A program made the position numbers and the translations under genes. A model generated the notes under the pieces. It saw nothing but the letters and a program-made list of their open reading frames with translations, was not told the DNA's origin and made no database searches. From Komagataeibacter medellinensis NBRC 3288 (GTDB taxonomy: Bacteria > Pseudomonadota > Alphaproteobacteria > Acetobacterales > Acetobacteraceae): a stretch of 64,000 bases of DNA. Shown here in pieces: positions 36,272 to 45,993 of the stretch. Positions within the stretch are counted from its first letter, which is position 1, and every line of letters begins with the position of its first letter. The stretch is taken from assembly GCF_000182745.2 (NCBI RefSeq), contig NC_016027.1:1890001-1954000 (forward strand), in the 5' to 3' direction.

Positions 36272-37458
36272 GCTGGCCTACAGCAACGCTCGACAGCATC
36301 TCCGAGGTGGTTCGAGGAGTTACCTTTAGCAAAGCCGATGCGGAAAGTGATCTGAGAGAAGGACTTTTGCCAGTTTTGCGTGCAGGCAATATCGCCGAAA
36401 CGCTGAATATTGAGTCAGACCTCGTTTACGTTGATCAAGGGCGCATTTCGGAGAAGCAGAGACTTCGCCCGAAAGACATTGTCGTCTGCACCTCCTCTGG
36501 CAGCGCCTCTGTGCTTGGGAAAAGTGCGATGTTGGGGCAAGAGTGGCAGGGTTCATTCGGTGCGTTCCTTGCGACCGTCAGAACTGACTCGCATGTCGCT
36601 GATCCTGACTTTGTAGGTCACTACCTTCGGAGCCCCCGCTTTCGGGCATGGGCTAGCAACTCAGCGGGTATTGGCATCAAAAACATCCGAGCTTCTGACC
36701 TCAAAAAAATCGAAATCCCTCTCCCGCCACTGGAGGAGCAGAAGCGGATTGCGGGGATACTGGATCAGGCAGTAGAGCTCTGCCGCCTCCGCACCCGCAC
36801 CCTCGACAAACTAAACTCCCTCGGCCAGGCGATCTTTCATGAGATGTTTGGGGATGTGGCACAGAACTCAATGGGTTTTCGGAGGGGAACCGTCGGCGAC
36901 CTAGCTGCAGAAACTCAATACGGGACAAGTGAGAAAGCCAGAGAAACTGGGCCGCTTCCAGTACTGCGAATGAATAACCTGACATATGACGGCCGGATGG
37001 ATCTAGCGTCTCTGAAATACATGGACCTCAAGGCCTCGGACTTTGCAAAATACACGGTTGTCGCAGGCGACATGCTGTTCAACCGCACCAACAGTCCTGA
37101 CCTGGTGGGAAAAACCGCGGTCTATCGAGGCCAGTCGCCGATGGCCTTTGCAGGTTATCTTGTCCGACTTCGTGCAAATGCGGAGGGGAACACGGACTAC
37201 ATTTCAGCGGTGCTGAATTCGGCTTATGGAAAGGCTACCCTGCGCGGAATGTGCAAAAGCATTATCGGCATGGCCAACATCAATGCTAAAGAGCTGTGCA
37301 AAATCTCGCTGCCGATCCCGCCACGCCAATTGCAGGACGCTTTCTCCAACCGACTGTCCGAGGTCGACAAAGAGCGACCCAAGTTCGAAGCGGCAATAGC
37401 CGAGAGCAACACCCTCTTCGCCTCCCTCCAACACCGTGCCTTCCGGGGAGAGCTTTGA
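36268..37458 (+). CDS. hsdS: Type I restriction specificity subunit HsdS
   Basis: A 396-residue subunit with two target recognition domains, each followed by a conserved helix. The first half ends IEIPLPPLEEQKRIAGILDQ with a coiled-coil spacer (LDKLNSLGQAIFHEMFGD); the second half ends SLPIPPRQLQDAFSNRLSEV and LFASLQHRAFRGEL. The two halves recognise the two parts of a bipartite DNA site; the sequence recognised cannot be predicted. It overlaps hsdM by four bases and the next gene by one. Confidence 0.93.
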   Translation: MSWPTATLDSISEVVRGVTFSKADAESDLREGLLPVLRAGNIAETLNIESDLVYVDQGRISEKQRLRPKDIVVCTSSGSASVLGKSAMLGQEWQGSFGAFLATVRTDSHVADPDFVGHYLRSPRFRAWASNSAGIGIKNIRASDLKKIEIPLPPLEEQKRIAGILDQAVELCRLRTRTLDKLNSLGQAIFHEMFGDVAQNSMGFRRGTVGDLAAETQYGTSEKARETGPLPVLRMNNLTYDGRMDLASLKYMDLKASDFAKYTVVAGDMLFNRTNSPDLVGKTAVYRGQSPMAFAGYLVRLRANAEGNTDYISAVLNSAYGKATLRGMCKSIIGMANINAKELCKISLPIPPRQLQDAFSNRLSEVDKERPKFEAAIAESNTLFASLQHRAFRGEL

Positions 37459-38456
37459 TGCGCGGTGAATTTCTGGGTGTCCAAAGACTGCTGATAACCG
37501 AGGTCTTCGAACCTTTGTTCGAGTTCATTGAAGAGAACGAAATCGAGGTCGAAGACTTGTGGCTGGATATCTTGCAGTCGGCGTTGCCAAGACCGATGCC
37601 GCCGGTCGCCCCGACATACCAATCGTACAACGACGACGGTGAGCTGCACCTCCCGGAGGACCTTGAGGCACGGGCAACCTACGAAGCGGCTCTCGAACGA
37701 TATCAAGCCAAGCTAGAAACCTACATGAACGCCAGCATGGACGACGGACTCGCGCAGGATTACATCCACAATTTTTTCGACGATGCGCCCTCGGAACATG
37801 CCCTCGTCGAAACTCTTGAGAAGTCCTTTAAACCTTTCGACGATGCCGGCGACGATCAGCTGTCAAACGCGTACTTCGTTGCCGTCCAGACTTTCATTGA
37901 GAAGTTCAGCCTTCGCTACGACATCCGCCGACCGTCCTTCAACAGTAGGATGTCGATATATCCAACGCTTCCAGGGCTATTCACCAAGATGCTGCGAGAT
38001 CTGAGGCTATCCAGCGCTCAAGATACCGCTCTAGCCGCGCTAATGGTGGCCTTCGAGGAGGCGATCCGAGATCTGCACGATGAGCGGTCGCCTCGAAGAG
38101 TGAAGCAATGCATTGCGGCTCAGTTCAACCTGCTCGAAGCTATGTTATCCCAGCACCCGAACATACTTGCCTATAATGCCAGTATGGAAAACCGCACTCC
38201 GAAAGGCCAGAAGGTGAACACTTTCGGTGCAATGTGCGACAAGGCGGGCGTGTGGCCTCACAACAAGGTCAGGGAAGCCGCAAAAGCCATCTATGGCTTT
38301 GCGTCCGACTATCCGGGAATTCGCCATGGCGGTAATCCGGCCAGCCAACTGCGTGAAGTTGATATGCGCGATCTCCTTTCGATATCTGTGATTTTGACAG
38401 GGCTTTCCCCTTATTTGAGTCCCTCCATGGATCCAGAGAAGATTTATTTGGATTGA
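37458..38456 (+). CDS. Accessory protein with an abortive-infection C-terminal-like domain, inside the type I operon
   Basis: A 332-residue soluble protein between hsdS and hsdR. The C-terminal region (NTFGAMCDKAGVWPHNKVRE, then AIYGFASDYPGIRHGGNPAS) resembles the Abi-C/HEPN-like domain found in abortive infection proteins. The N-terminal two thirds is acidic and helical with no motif I know. The one-base overlap with hsdS (TGATG) makes it a genuine operon member, so it may back up or regulate the restriction complex. The domain call is by recall. Confidence 0.55.
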   Translation: MRGEFLGVQRLLITEVFEPLFEFIEENEIEVEDLWLDILQSALPRPMPPVAPTYQSYNDDGELHLPEDLEARATYEAALERYQAKLETYMNASMDDGLAQDYIHNFFDDAPSEHALVETLEKSFKPFDDAGDDQLSNAYFVAVQTFIEKFSLRYDIRRPSFNSRMSIYPTLPGLFTKMLRDLRLSSAQDTALAALMVAFEEAIRDLHDERSPRRVKQCIAAQFNLLEAMLSQHPNILAYNASMENRTPKGQKVNTFGAMCDKAGVWPHNKVREAAKAIYGFASDYPGIRHGGNPASQLREVDMRDLLSISVILTGLSPYLSPSMDPEKIYLD

Positions 38457-38513
38457 GGATTGCATGACCACCAGTTTACCCGTGCTGCCAAAATTCATTC
38501 CGTCCAAAAGGGC

Positions 38514-38606
38514 ATGATTCAGCTCGTGACCACAGGAACAGATTTCCCTCTTGGTCAAGCTATTCCGGGTGAAACGGAATTCAGTTTTGAGGAGGCTAAT
38601 ACATGA
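38514..38606 (+). CDS. 30-residue reading frame coupled to hsdR
   Basis: MIQLVTTGTDFPLGQAIPG... ends at TGA overlapping the hsdR ATG (ATGA), and the hsdR ribosome site GAGGAGG lies inside it. AAAAGGG precedes its own ATG. It could be a short leader that couples translation to hsdR, or a chance frame. Confidence 0.3.
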   Translation: MIQLVTTGTDFPLGQAIPGETEFSFEEANT

Positions 38607-41600
38607 GCCAGTTCAGTTTTCTGTCAGCAGACTTTCCAGCCCTCTTTAAAACGGCCAGCAAAGCCGAGACACACGCGTTGTCCGACCCGCGAGGAGCTTG
38701 CTTCTGGGCGCGGCTGACGCTTGAGACAGCACTGAAATGGCTCTACCGGACCGACCCAGCGCTGCGGACCGGCTACACCGACACGCTGGCTGCGATGATT
38801 GCTGAGCCGAGCTTGGAGGCGCTGACCGGCCCCTCCATCGTCCTCAAGGCCCGCTACATCAAGGACCAGGGTAACCGCGCCGCCCATGACACTGGCAAGA
38901 CACTGAGCGCCTATGATGCCAGCGCCTGTGTACGCGAGTTGTTTCATGTCTGCTACTGGATTGCCCGGACCTATGCCAAGATCGATCGCCCGGACCCGGC
39001 GCTGACCTTTGATGCCGGGAAGTTGGAGAAATCGCTGACAATCACCGCCAGCACCGTGGCGCAGATTCAGAAGATTGAAGCGGACATCAAGGCCGAGCGC
39101 AAGCGCGCGGCGGACGCCGAGGAAGCCCTTCGTACCTCTGAAGAGGGACGCGCCAAGCTGGATGCGGAGCTAGCCGCCGTGCGGGCGGAGATGGCCGCAC
39201 TGCGCAAGGCCAACAGCACAGTGCAGGACGACCACGACTACGGTGAGGCCGAGACCCGCGATAACTTCCTCGACCTGCTTCTGAGCGAGGCGGGCTGGCC
39301 TCTCGATCAGGAGCGGGACCGGGAGTTCGCCGTGACTGGCATGCCCAACCAGAGCGGTGACGGTTACGTCGACTACGTGCTCTGGGGCGACGACGGGAAG
39401 CCTCTGGGTTTGGTCGAGGCCAAGCGGACGAAGAAAGACAGTCGAACGGGGCAGCAGCAGGCGAAGCTCTACGCTGACTGTCTGGAGAAGCGATACGGTC
39501 GCCGCCCGGTGATTTTCACCAGTAACGGCTACGAGCACTGGATCTGGGACGACCAAGCCTATCCGCCGCGACGGATCTCGGGTTTTCTGAAGAAGGATGA
39601 GTTGCAGCTGCTCTTACAGCGTCGCGAGAACATCAGCCCCTTGGCGAAGGTCGATGTAGACCCGGAGATTGCGGGGCGTCACTACCAGCAGCGGGCCATT
39701 CGCCGTGTGGGTGAGGCCATCGAACGCGACGCTCAACGCAAGGCCCTGCTGGTCATGGCCACGGGCAGCGGCAAGACCCGGACCGTCATCGCCCTGATCG
39801 ACCAGTTGATGCGTGCCAACAGGGTGAAGCGCGTGCTCTTCTTGGCGGACCGGATCGCCTTGGTGAAGCAAGCCCATGGGGCGTTCAAAGCGCATCTGTC
39901 CTCGACGCCCTCGGCCAACCTGCTTGAGCGACACGACACCAGGAAGAACGACCACGCCGGAGCGCGCGTCTGCCTGTCGACCTATCCGACCATGATGGGG
40001 CTGATCGAGGAGAGCAAGGGCGGCGAAAAGCGTTACGGCCCTGGTCACTTCGACCTAATCGTGATCGATGAGGCGCACCGGTCGGTCTACCGCAAATACC
40101 GGGCGATCTTCGATTACTTCGACAGCCTGCTGGTCGGGCTGACTGCGACACCACGCGATGAGATCGACAAGGACACCTATTCCCTGTTCGGGCTCGAGAA
40201 AGGCGTGCCAACCGACGCTTACGACCTTGATGATGCCGTGAGCGATGGTTACCTCGTGCCACCGACCACCATCTCCGTGCCGCTGAAGTTCCAGCGCAAC
40301 GGCATCGACTACGATCAGCTGACCGACGAAGAAAAGGAAGCCTGGGACGCCATCGAGTGGGACGAGGACGGCACAGAGCGGGACCGCGTCGAAAGTGCCG
40401 ACCTGAACAAGTGGCTTTTCAACAAGGACACGGTCGACAAGGTGCTGGAGCACCTGATGCTCAACGGGATCAAGGTCGAGGGGGGCGACCGGCTGGGCAA
40501 GACGATCATCTTCGCCAAGAACAGCAAGCACGCCCGGTTCATCGTCGACCGCTTTAATGAGGCCTATCCGTATTACAAGGGGCAATTCGCCCAGCTGATT
40601 GATTACAGCGTCAGCTACGCCCAGTCGCTGATTGACGACTTCTCCAAGGCGGACAAGACCCCACACATCGCGGTTTCGGTCGACATGCTGGATACCGGCA
40701 TCGACGTGCCCGAGGTCGTGAACCTCGTTTTTTTCAAGATCGTCAGGTCCAAGACCAAGTTCTGGCAGATGGTCGGTCGAGGAACCCGCCTATGTCCCGA
40801 TCTATTAGGGCCAGGCAAGGACAAGCAGCAGTTCGTCATCTTCGACTACTGCCAGAACCTTGAGTTCTTCCAAGAGAACCTTAACAAGACTGATGGCCCC
40901 ACAGCTAAGCCGCTAGGCGAGCGATTGTTCGGCTTACGCGTCGAACTGATCGAGGCCTTGGCAGACGCAGGCGAGCCGCACGAGGCGCTAATCAAGGACA
41001 TCAAAACTCGGCTCCGTGACGAGGTACTTGGCATGCCGCTGGACAACTTCATCGTCCGGGCCAAGCGGCGGAGTGTCGAAAAGTTCCGCGATCCGAAAGG
41101 CTGGGGCAACCTGACCCTCGACGACCGACTGACGTTGATCGAGGAGGTCGCCGGGCTGCCAACGGCCTTCGAGGATGGCAACCTGCCCGCAAAGCAGTTT
41201 GACCTATTGCTTTTGACTACGCAGCTAGAGCTGCTGAAGCAGACCGGAGCCTCCACCAGGCTCCAGGTGCGAATCATCAGCTTCGCTTCAGCGCTGGAAA
41301 GCATTGACAACGTGCCTCTCGTGGCGAAGGAAATGGAGCTGATTCTCGACATTCAGACTGACGCCTTCTGGGAAGACATCACACCGGAGATTCTGGAGAC
41401 CGTGCGTCGACGCCTTCGACACTTGGCTGAGCTCATCAAGCCTATGGAGCGCAAGGTGGTCGTCACCGACTTCGAGGATGAAATCGGCGAAGGGACCGAG
41501 GTCACCATGCCGGAGGTGGGCAGCGGGGTGGACAAGGCGCGCTTTAAGATGAAGGTTCGTCGCTTCATTGACGATCATCGTGACCACATCACCCTAATCA

Positions 41601-41998
41601 AGATCCGCCGAGGTGAGCCCCTGACCAAGCTGGATCTCGAAGAGCTGCAGCGCATACTAATAGAGCAAGAGATCGCGAATGATACCCTCATCGCTGGCCT
41701 CGACGAGGAAGGAGGCCTCGGACGCTTCTTGAGGTCACTGACCGGCCTGGACAAAGCTGCCGCGAAGGAAGCTTTCAGCACATTCGTGGGGCAACATCAA
41801 TTGAACGCCGACCAAACCGAGTTCCTCGATTTGGTTATCAATAGCCTGACGGAGTCTGGGTATGTCGATCCGGCTAGCTTCTACGAGAGTCCGTTCACCG
41901 ATCTGGACGACATGGGCATCGCTGGCGTCTTCGACCGAGATCAGGCTAAAGAGATTATTCAGATTGTGAGAACTCTGAACGATGCTGTTGCTGCGTGA
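38603..41998 (+). CDS. hsdR: Type I restriction subunit HsdR (translocase and nuclease)
   Basis: An 1131-residue motor subunit. An N-terminal DUF4145-like region (LTLETALKWLYRTDP, IKDQGNRAAHDTG) and a coiled coil precede the nuclease site (GYVDYVLWGDDGKPLGLVEAKR). The SF2 helicase follows, with Walker A VMATGSGKTRTV, DEAH box VIDEAHRSVYRKY, motif III GLTATP and motif VI QMVGRGTRLCPD. A C-terminal domain binds HsdM. The size and layout fit the EcoEI/KpnBI-like class. It is intact, but its methylase partner is interrupted, so unmodified host DNA could be at risk unless the truncated HsdM still works. Confidence 0.94.
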   Translation: MSQFSFLSADFPALFKTASKAETHALSDPRGACFWARLTLETALKWLYRTDPALRTGYTDTLAAMIAEPSLEALTGPSIVLKARYIKDQGNRAAHDTGKTLSAYDASACVRELFHVCYWIARTYAKIDRPDPALTFDAGKLEKSLTITASTVAQIQKIEADIKAERKRAADAEEALRTSEEGRAKLDAELAAVRAEMAALRKANSTVQDDHDYGEAETRDNFLDLLLSEAGWPLDQERDREFAVTGMPNQSGDGYVDYVLWGDDGKPLGLVEAKRTKKDSRTGQQQAKLYADCLEKRYGRRPVIFTSNGYEHWIWDDQAYPPRRISGFLKKDELQLLLQRRENISPLAKVDVDPEIAGRHYQQRAIRRVGEAIERDAQRKALLVMATGSGKTRTVIALIDQLMRANRVKRVLFLADRIALVKQAHGAFKAHLSSTPSANLLERHDTRKNDHAGARVCLSTYPTMMGLIEESKGGEKRYGPGHFDLIVIDEAHRSVYRKYRAIFDYFDSLLVGLTATPRDEIDKDTYSLFGLEKGVPTDAYDLDDAVSDGYLVPPTTISVPLKFQRNGIDYDQLTDEEKEAWDAIEWDEDGTERDRVESADLNKWLFNKDTVDKVLEHLMLNGIKVEGGDRLGKTIIFAKNSKHARFIVDRFNEAYPYYKGQFAQLIDYSVSYAQSLIDDFSKADKTPHIAVSVDMLDTGIDVPEVVNLVFFKIVRSKTKFWQMVGRGTRLCPDLLGPGKDKQQFVIFDYCQNLEFFQENLNKTDGPTAKPLGERLFGLRVELIEALADAGEPHEALIKDIKTRLRDEVLGMPLDNFIVRAKRRSVEKFRDPKGWGNLTLDDRLTLIEEVAGLPTAFEDGNLPAKQFDLLLLTTQLELLKQTGASTRLQVRIISFASALESIDNVPLVAKEMELILDIQTDAFWEDITPEILETVRRRLRHLAELIKPMERKVVVTDFEDEIGEGTEVTMPEVGSGVDKARFKMKVRRFIDDHRDHITLIKIRRGEPLTKLDLEELQRILIEQEIANDTLIAGLDEEGGLGRFLRSLTGLDKAAAKEAFSTFVGQHQLNADQTEFLDLVINSLTESGYVDPASFYESPFTDLDDMGIAGVFDRDQAKEIIQIVRTLNDAVAA

Positions 41999-42147
41999 TC
42001 AACTACTTCTCACTGTCGCATATCAAACACACATCTCTCATGCCTACCAAAGCAACTGCCTCTAAATATAAATTCTGGGGCTATTTACTGTGACACATCA
42101 ATGCGGCTCTCATAATCACGCACGAACTGGCATCAGAGGGTCACTGT

Positions 42148-42943
42148 TAGGCTCAGGACTCATAGCCAGAAGATGACGGTTGCAGCGAGGCAGATGGCTG
42201 AGAAGAAGACGTTCGGGCATCTGTCATAGCGTGTTGCGACCCGCCGCCAGTCCTTGAGGCGGCCGAACATGATTTCGATGCGGTTGCGTCTTTTGTATTT
42301 TCGCTTGTCGTATTTGACTGGTTTTCCGCGGGATATTCTTCCCGGAATGCAGGGCCTGATCCCTTTTTCCTCCAGGGCATCCCGGAACCAGTCAGCATCA
42401 TAACCCCGATCCGCCAGCAACCACTGTGCCATGGGAAGGTTGTCCAGCAGAGCAGAAGCTCCGGTGTAATCACTGATCTGTCCGGCTGTCATAAAGAAGC
42501 TCAGCGGTCGTCCGTTCTGATCGGTAACCGCATGCAGCTTGGTGTTCATGCCCCCTTTAGTGCGTCCGATCAGGCGGCCTGGATCCCCTTTTTTAACCGC
42601 AGGCTTGAAGCCGTGTGGTGTGCCTTGAGATAGGTCGCATCAATCATAATAGTCTGAGGCTCAGCCTTCGCGGTAGACAGGCCATCCATCATCCGCATGA
42701 AAATGCCCATGTCGCCCCAACGCTTCCAACGGTTGTAGAGCGTCTTGTGCGGACCGTATTCCCGGGGCGCATCACGCCAGCGCATACCATTGCGGTTCAC
42801 AAAAATGATGCCGCTCAGCACGCGGCGGTCATCAACGCGCGGTTTACCATGGCTCTTGGGAAAAAACGGCCGCAGACGCTCCATCTGTTCATCCGTCAGC
42901 CAAAACAGGTCGCTCATCTTCAGTCTCCTTGCAGAACCTGAAG
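42148..42943 (-). mobile_element. IS5-family (IS427-like) element, copy B, truncated at one end
   Basis: It is nearly identical to copy A but inverted. The end near 42148 keeps the terminal repeat TAGGCTCAGGACTCATAG. At the other end similarity stops just upstream of the transposase ATG, about 45 bases short of the terminal repeat, in the shared stretch GCAGA(G/A)CCTGAAG. The join to the hsdR remnant therefore probably arose by deletion through this short homology. Confidence 0.82.
42160..42917 (-). CDS. IS427-type transposase, copy B (two frames, -1 frameshift)
   Basis: Same frames and catalytic residues as copy A, with small changes (Thr for Ala in LSAAKAEPQ and His for Arg in KAHRTAS). 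Coding is complete, but the element lacks one terminal repeat and should not move by itself. Confidence 0.85.
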
Positions 42944-44047
42944 GCGGCTTTGGGTGAATATTCCGCCGGAGACCGCGAACAGGTCGGCATTGACGAAGGC
43001 GAGGCCATCCGCGCCTTGCAGGAACGCTACGAAGTTGTGAGGGCCATGTTCAACCCCGGTCAGCCCGGCGGCTTTGACTACCGCCCGGCCTTGCAGGACG
43101 GCGCAACACCCAAGGCCAAGCTTTCCATCATGGCGGGAGCGCTTGACCATATTCTGGGCCAGCAGCAACGCGCCATGGCATCCGCCAAAAATGATGAAGA
43201 ACGTAAGGCTGCCCAGAAGCGCTACCCTGATGCCGTCAAGGCGCTCTCAGTCGCCTTTGCGCTGGCTTCTGCCAGTGATGAGGCCGCCAGATTACGCGAT
43301 GAAATCGGGTTTTTCGAGGCTGTCAGGGCGGCACTGGTCAAGAGCGTAAGCAATGGCAACGATGGGCGCAGTGCGCAGGAGCGCGAACTGGCCATCAAGC
43401 AACTGGTCAGCAAGGCGGTCATTTCAACCGATATTATTGACATCATGGAAGCCGCAGGTATTGGAAAGCCTGATATTTCCATCCTTTCGGACGCCTTCTT
43501 GCAGGAAGTGCGGGAAATGCCCCAGCGCAATCTGGCCATCGAAGCGCTCAAGAAGCTGCTGGAAGGCCAGATACGCAGCCGCACACGCACCAACATCACG
43601 CAAGCCGAAGCCTTCTCACAACGGCTGGAACAGGCCGTTGCCCGTTATCACGCCAACGCCCTGACATCCGCCCAGATACTGGATGAACTGATCCGCATGG
43701 CCCGTGACATGGCCTCTGCCCGCGACCGGGGGGAGGAACTGGGTCTGACACAGGAAGAAATCGCCTTCTATGACGCACTGGCCCAGAACCAGAGTGCCAA
43801 GGAAGCCATGGGCGACCCCAGCCTGCGGGTTATCGCCACAGCACTGGTGAAGACCATTCGGGAAAATGCTACAGTGGACTGGACAGTAATGGCCCAGGCC
43901 CGCGCCAAAATGCGGACTTCCGTCAAACGCCTGTTGCGTCACTATGGATACCCGCCAGATATGCAGGATGAAGCTGTGCAGCACATCCTGCGTCAGGCAG
44001 AGCAGTTCGCGCCCATTTGGACAGATAAGGGAGAAACGCCCCCATGA
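42944..44047 (+). pseudogene. hsdR: C-terminal remnant of a second type I HsdR subunit
   Basis: About 365 codons without the nuclease or helicase parts. YEVVRAMFNPGQPGGFDYRP and TDIIDIMEAAGIGKPDISIL lie in the middle; the end RAKMRTSVKRLLRHYGYPPD, then EQFAPIW, is the standard C-terminus of HsdR subunits of the EcoR124I-like type. The sequence differs from the intact HsdR at 38603, so it belonged to another type I system. The frame reads into the IS end, which supplies an ATG at 42929. Confidence 0.85.
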
Positions 44048-44137
44048 TCGTAATGCTGGAGTGGTCTTTTCAAACGCTCCCTTGTTCGCCCTTCAGAACG
44101 GGTGCGCAGTTCCCGCCACCACGCGTGCCTGTATGAA

Positions 44138-44893
44138 TCAGGTCCTGTAATCAGGCTGTTCGCGGTCCAGCTTGCGGCGCAGGGCCTGCCAGATCAGACA
44201 ACCCTGATCGGGGTCATCATCAAACTGTTTCTTTGTGCGCAGGATCTGCGCTTCGGACGGAATATGCAGCGGCATGCCCGTGGCCTGTGCCGCGATCTGG
44301 ATACGGCAGGCCTGTTCCAGATAATACATACGGTAGAAGGCATGCGCCACGGTGCCCCCGACCGTAAGCAGACCATGATTTTGCAGGATCAGCGCGCTAT
44401 GGCTGCCAAGGTCGCGCACCAGGCGCTCACGCTCGCCCAGATTGTCATCGGCGGCAATGCCTTCGTACGGATGAAAGCCAACACTGCCGTAAAATTCCAT
44501 GTTGATCTGGTTAAGTGGCAGGATATTGGTCTCCTGCGCCGCCACCACCATACCCGGCACGGTATGGGTATGCATGACACACGCGGCATCGGGCCTGCTG
44601 CGGTGGATGGCGGAATGAATGACAAACCCGGCCGGGTTGATCGGCCATGATGTTTCCTGCCGGGGCAGGCCATCCGCATCGACCAGAACCAGCGAGCTTG
44701 CCGTAATTTCCTCAAATAGCAGGCCATACGGATTGACCAGATACACATGGTCATGGCCGGGCACACGCACGGACAGGTGGGTATAGACAAGATCGGTCAT
44801 GCCAAAATGCGCCATAAGGCGGTAAGCCGCTGCCAGATCTTCACGCAGGGCCTGCTCGGATATCATTGCAGGCGCAACCGGTACTGTAGACAT
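44138..44893 (-). CDS. Class II aldolase/adducin family protein
   Basis: A 251-residue zinc-dependent aldolase-like protein. Recognisable segments are YTHLSVRVPGHDHVYLVNPY near the start, AACVMHTHTVPGM containing metal-ligand histidines, and ILQNHGLLTVGGTVAHAFYR with the third histidine. Relatives include fuculose-phosphate aldolase, ribulose-phosphate epimerase and decarboxylase-like enzymes, so the reaction is not predictable. It is the first core-type gene after the accessory region and shares its strand with the deiminase-like gene. Confidence 0.88.
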   Translation of the reverse strand: MSTVPVAPAMISEQALREDLAAAYRLMAHFGMTDLVYTHLSVRVPGHDHVYLVNPYGLLFEEITASSLVLVDADGLPRQETSWPINPAGFVIHSAIHRSRPDAACVMHTHTVPGMVVAAQETNILPLNQINMEFYGSVGFHPYEGIAADDNLGERERLVRDLGSHSALILQNHGLLTVGGTVAHAFYRMYYLEQACRIQIAAQATGMPLHIPSEAQILRTKKQFDDDPDQGCLIWQALRRKLDREQPDYRT

Positions 44894-44959
44894 GATCTTG
44901 AAGAACCCCGTCGTTCAGATGGCTGCCTGAAAAGGCAATCCAGAAAATATCTGGTAAGC

Positions 44960-45042
44960 GTAAAGGTGTGTTCGGTGAAGCTTTTTTCAAAAAACTTCGA
45001 AGAACGCCGTCTTTCTGAAAAAAGGTAACACCCAAAATACGT
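44960..45042. repeat. Dispersed double-hairpin repeat, copy 4
   Basis: AAGCTTTTTTCAAAAAACTT near 44978-44997 and the CGTCTTTCTGAAAAAAGG region near 45007-45025, inside outer arms GTGTTCGGTG and CACCCAAAAT, keep the layout of the repeat with several mismatches. It separates the aldolase-like and deiminase-like genes. Confidence 0.6.
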
Positions 45043-45099
45043 CTTGTCTTTTTTGTCAAAAAGGTTGTTTTCGGGCCCTTCCCGTCACGGCATGAACGC

Positions 45100-45993
45100 T
45101 CATCCCGGCAGCAGCGGGCGCCGGCGCAGCGGCATGGTCATACAGTGGATGCTGCCACCACCTTGCGAGAACTGGTCCAGTTCAGGCTCAAGCACGCGTA
45201 ACCCTTCGGCGCGCAGCATCTGGTTGATGCGTATGCAGTGCTTCGGGCTGACCACACGCCCCCCGCCCAGGGAGAGCACGTTGCAACCCATGTCGCGCAT
45301 CGCCTCGGCATACGTGACCGACAGCAGGCGGATGCCCTGCGCGCGCAGCCATGCCACATCCGCACTGTCCAGCGCATCCACCAGCGCAATGGCCAAGTCT
45401 GCCGTCACCATGGTAAAGATCACATCAAGATGCAGGTAGTGTTCGGGAAAGCGGATCATGCGGCATGTCCATCCCGCATCCTCGAACCAGCTGATGAACT
45501 TGGCCGCACCCGCTTCGTCCGTGCGGCCGCCGCTTACGCCTACCGCCAGCAGGCCGGGGCGGATGATATGGATATCCCCCCCTTCGATATGGCCTTGGGT
45601 GCAAGTCTTCCAGATCCCGCCGTCCCCATAGAAATCCCGCACCGGCCCGGTCTCGGCCTGGCGCTCTGGGCGGACAAGACTGGTCACAACAGTGCCGAAC
45701 GGCGTCGTCTGGGAACTATCGCGGGTATAGACCTGATAGGGCATGCCCGCATGAGGTGTCAGGAAATGGCAGGTGACCTGCTCGGCCCGCAACAGGGCCA
45801 CCAGACCGTCAAACTGCGCCTTCAGGGCCACATGGTCGAGCTTTGCGCCATTGGCCATGCTCTGGATGGCAATGTCGTTGCTTGGTATCCAGGAATAATG
45901 ATCGGGCCGACAGAGTAGCACATCCTCCAGTTGCCCGGTTTCACTGTCCATGAACCTGCGGTCTGTCACCATTCCCTCGCAATCCTTGCTCAT
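45100..45993 (-). CDS. Arginine deiminase/dimethylarginine dimethylaminohydrolase-like protein
   Basis: A 297-residue pentein-fold enzyme. The guanidine-modifying signature is present: YTRDSSQTTPFGTVV near residue 92, GHIEGGDIHIIRPG with the catalytic Glu/Asp, EHYLHLDVIFTMV with the catalytic His, and GGGSIHCMTMPLRRR with the catalytic Cys near the C-terminus. It probably hydrolyses arginine or a methylated or related guanidine compound to citrulline. The adjacent LysR regulator and amino-acid transporter suggest uptake and breakdown of that compound. Confidence 0.85.
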   Translation of the reverse strand: MSKDCEGMVTDRRFMDSETGQLEDVLLCRPDHYSWIPSNDIAIQSMANGAKLDHVALKAQFDGLVALLRAEQVTCHFLTPHAGMPYQVYTRDSSQTTPFGTVVTSLVRPERQAETGPVRDFYGDGGIWKTCTQGHIEGGDIHIIRPGLLAVGVSGGRTDEAGAAKFISWFEDAGWTCRMIRFPEHYLHLDVIFTMVTADLAIALVDALDSADVAWLRAQGIRLLSVTYAEAMRDMGCNVLSLGGGRVVSPKHCIRINQMLRAEGLRVLEPELDQFSQGGGSIHCMTMPLRRRPLLPG

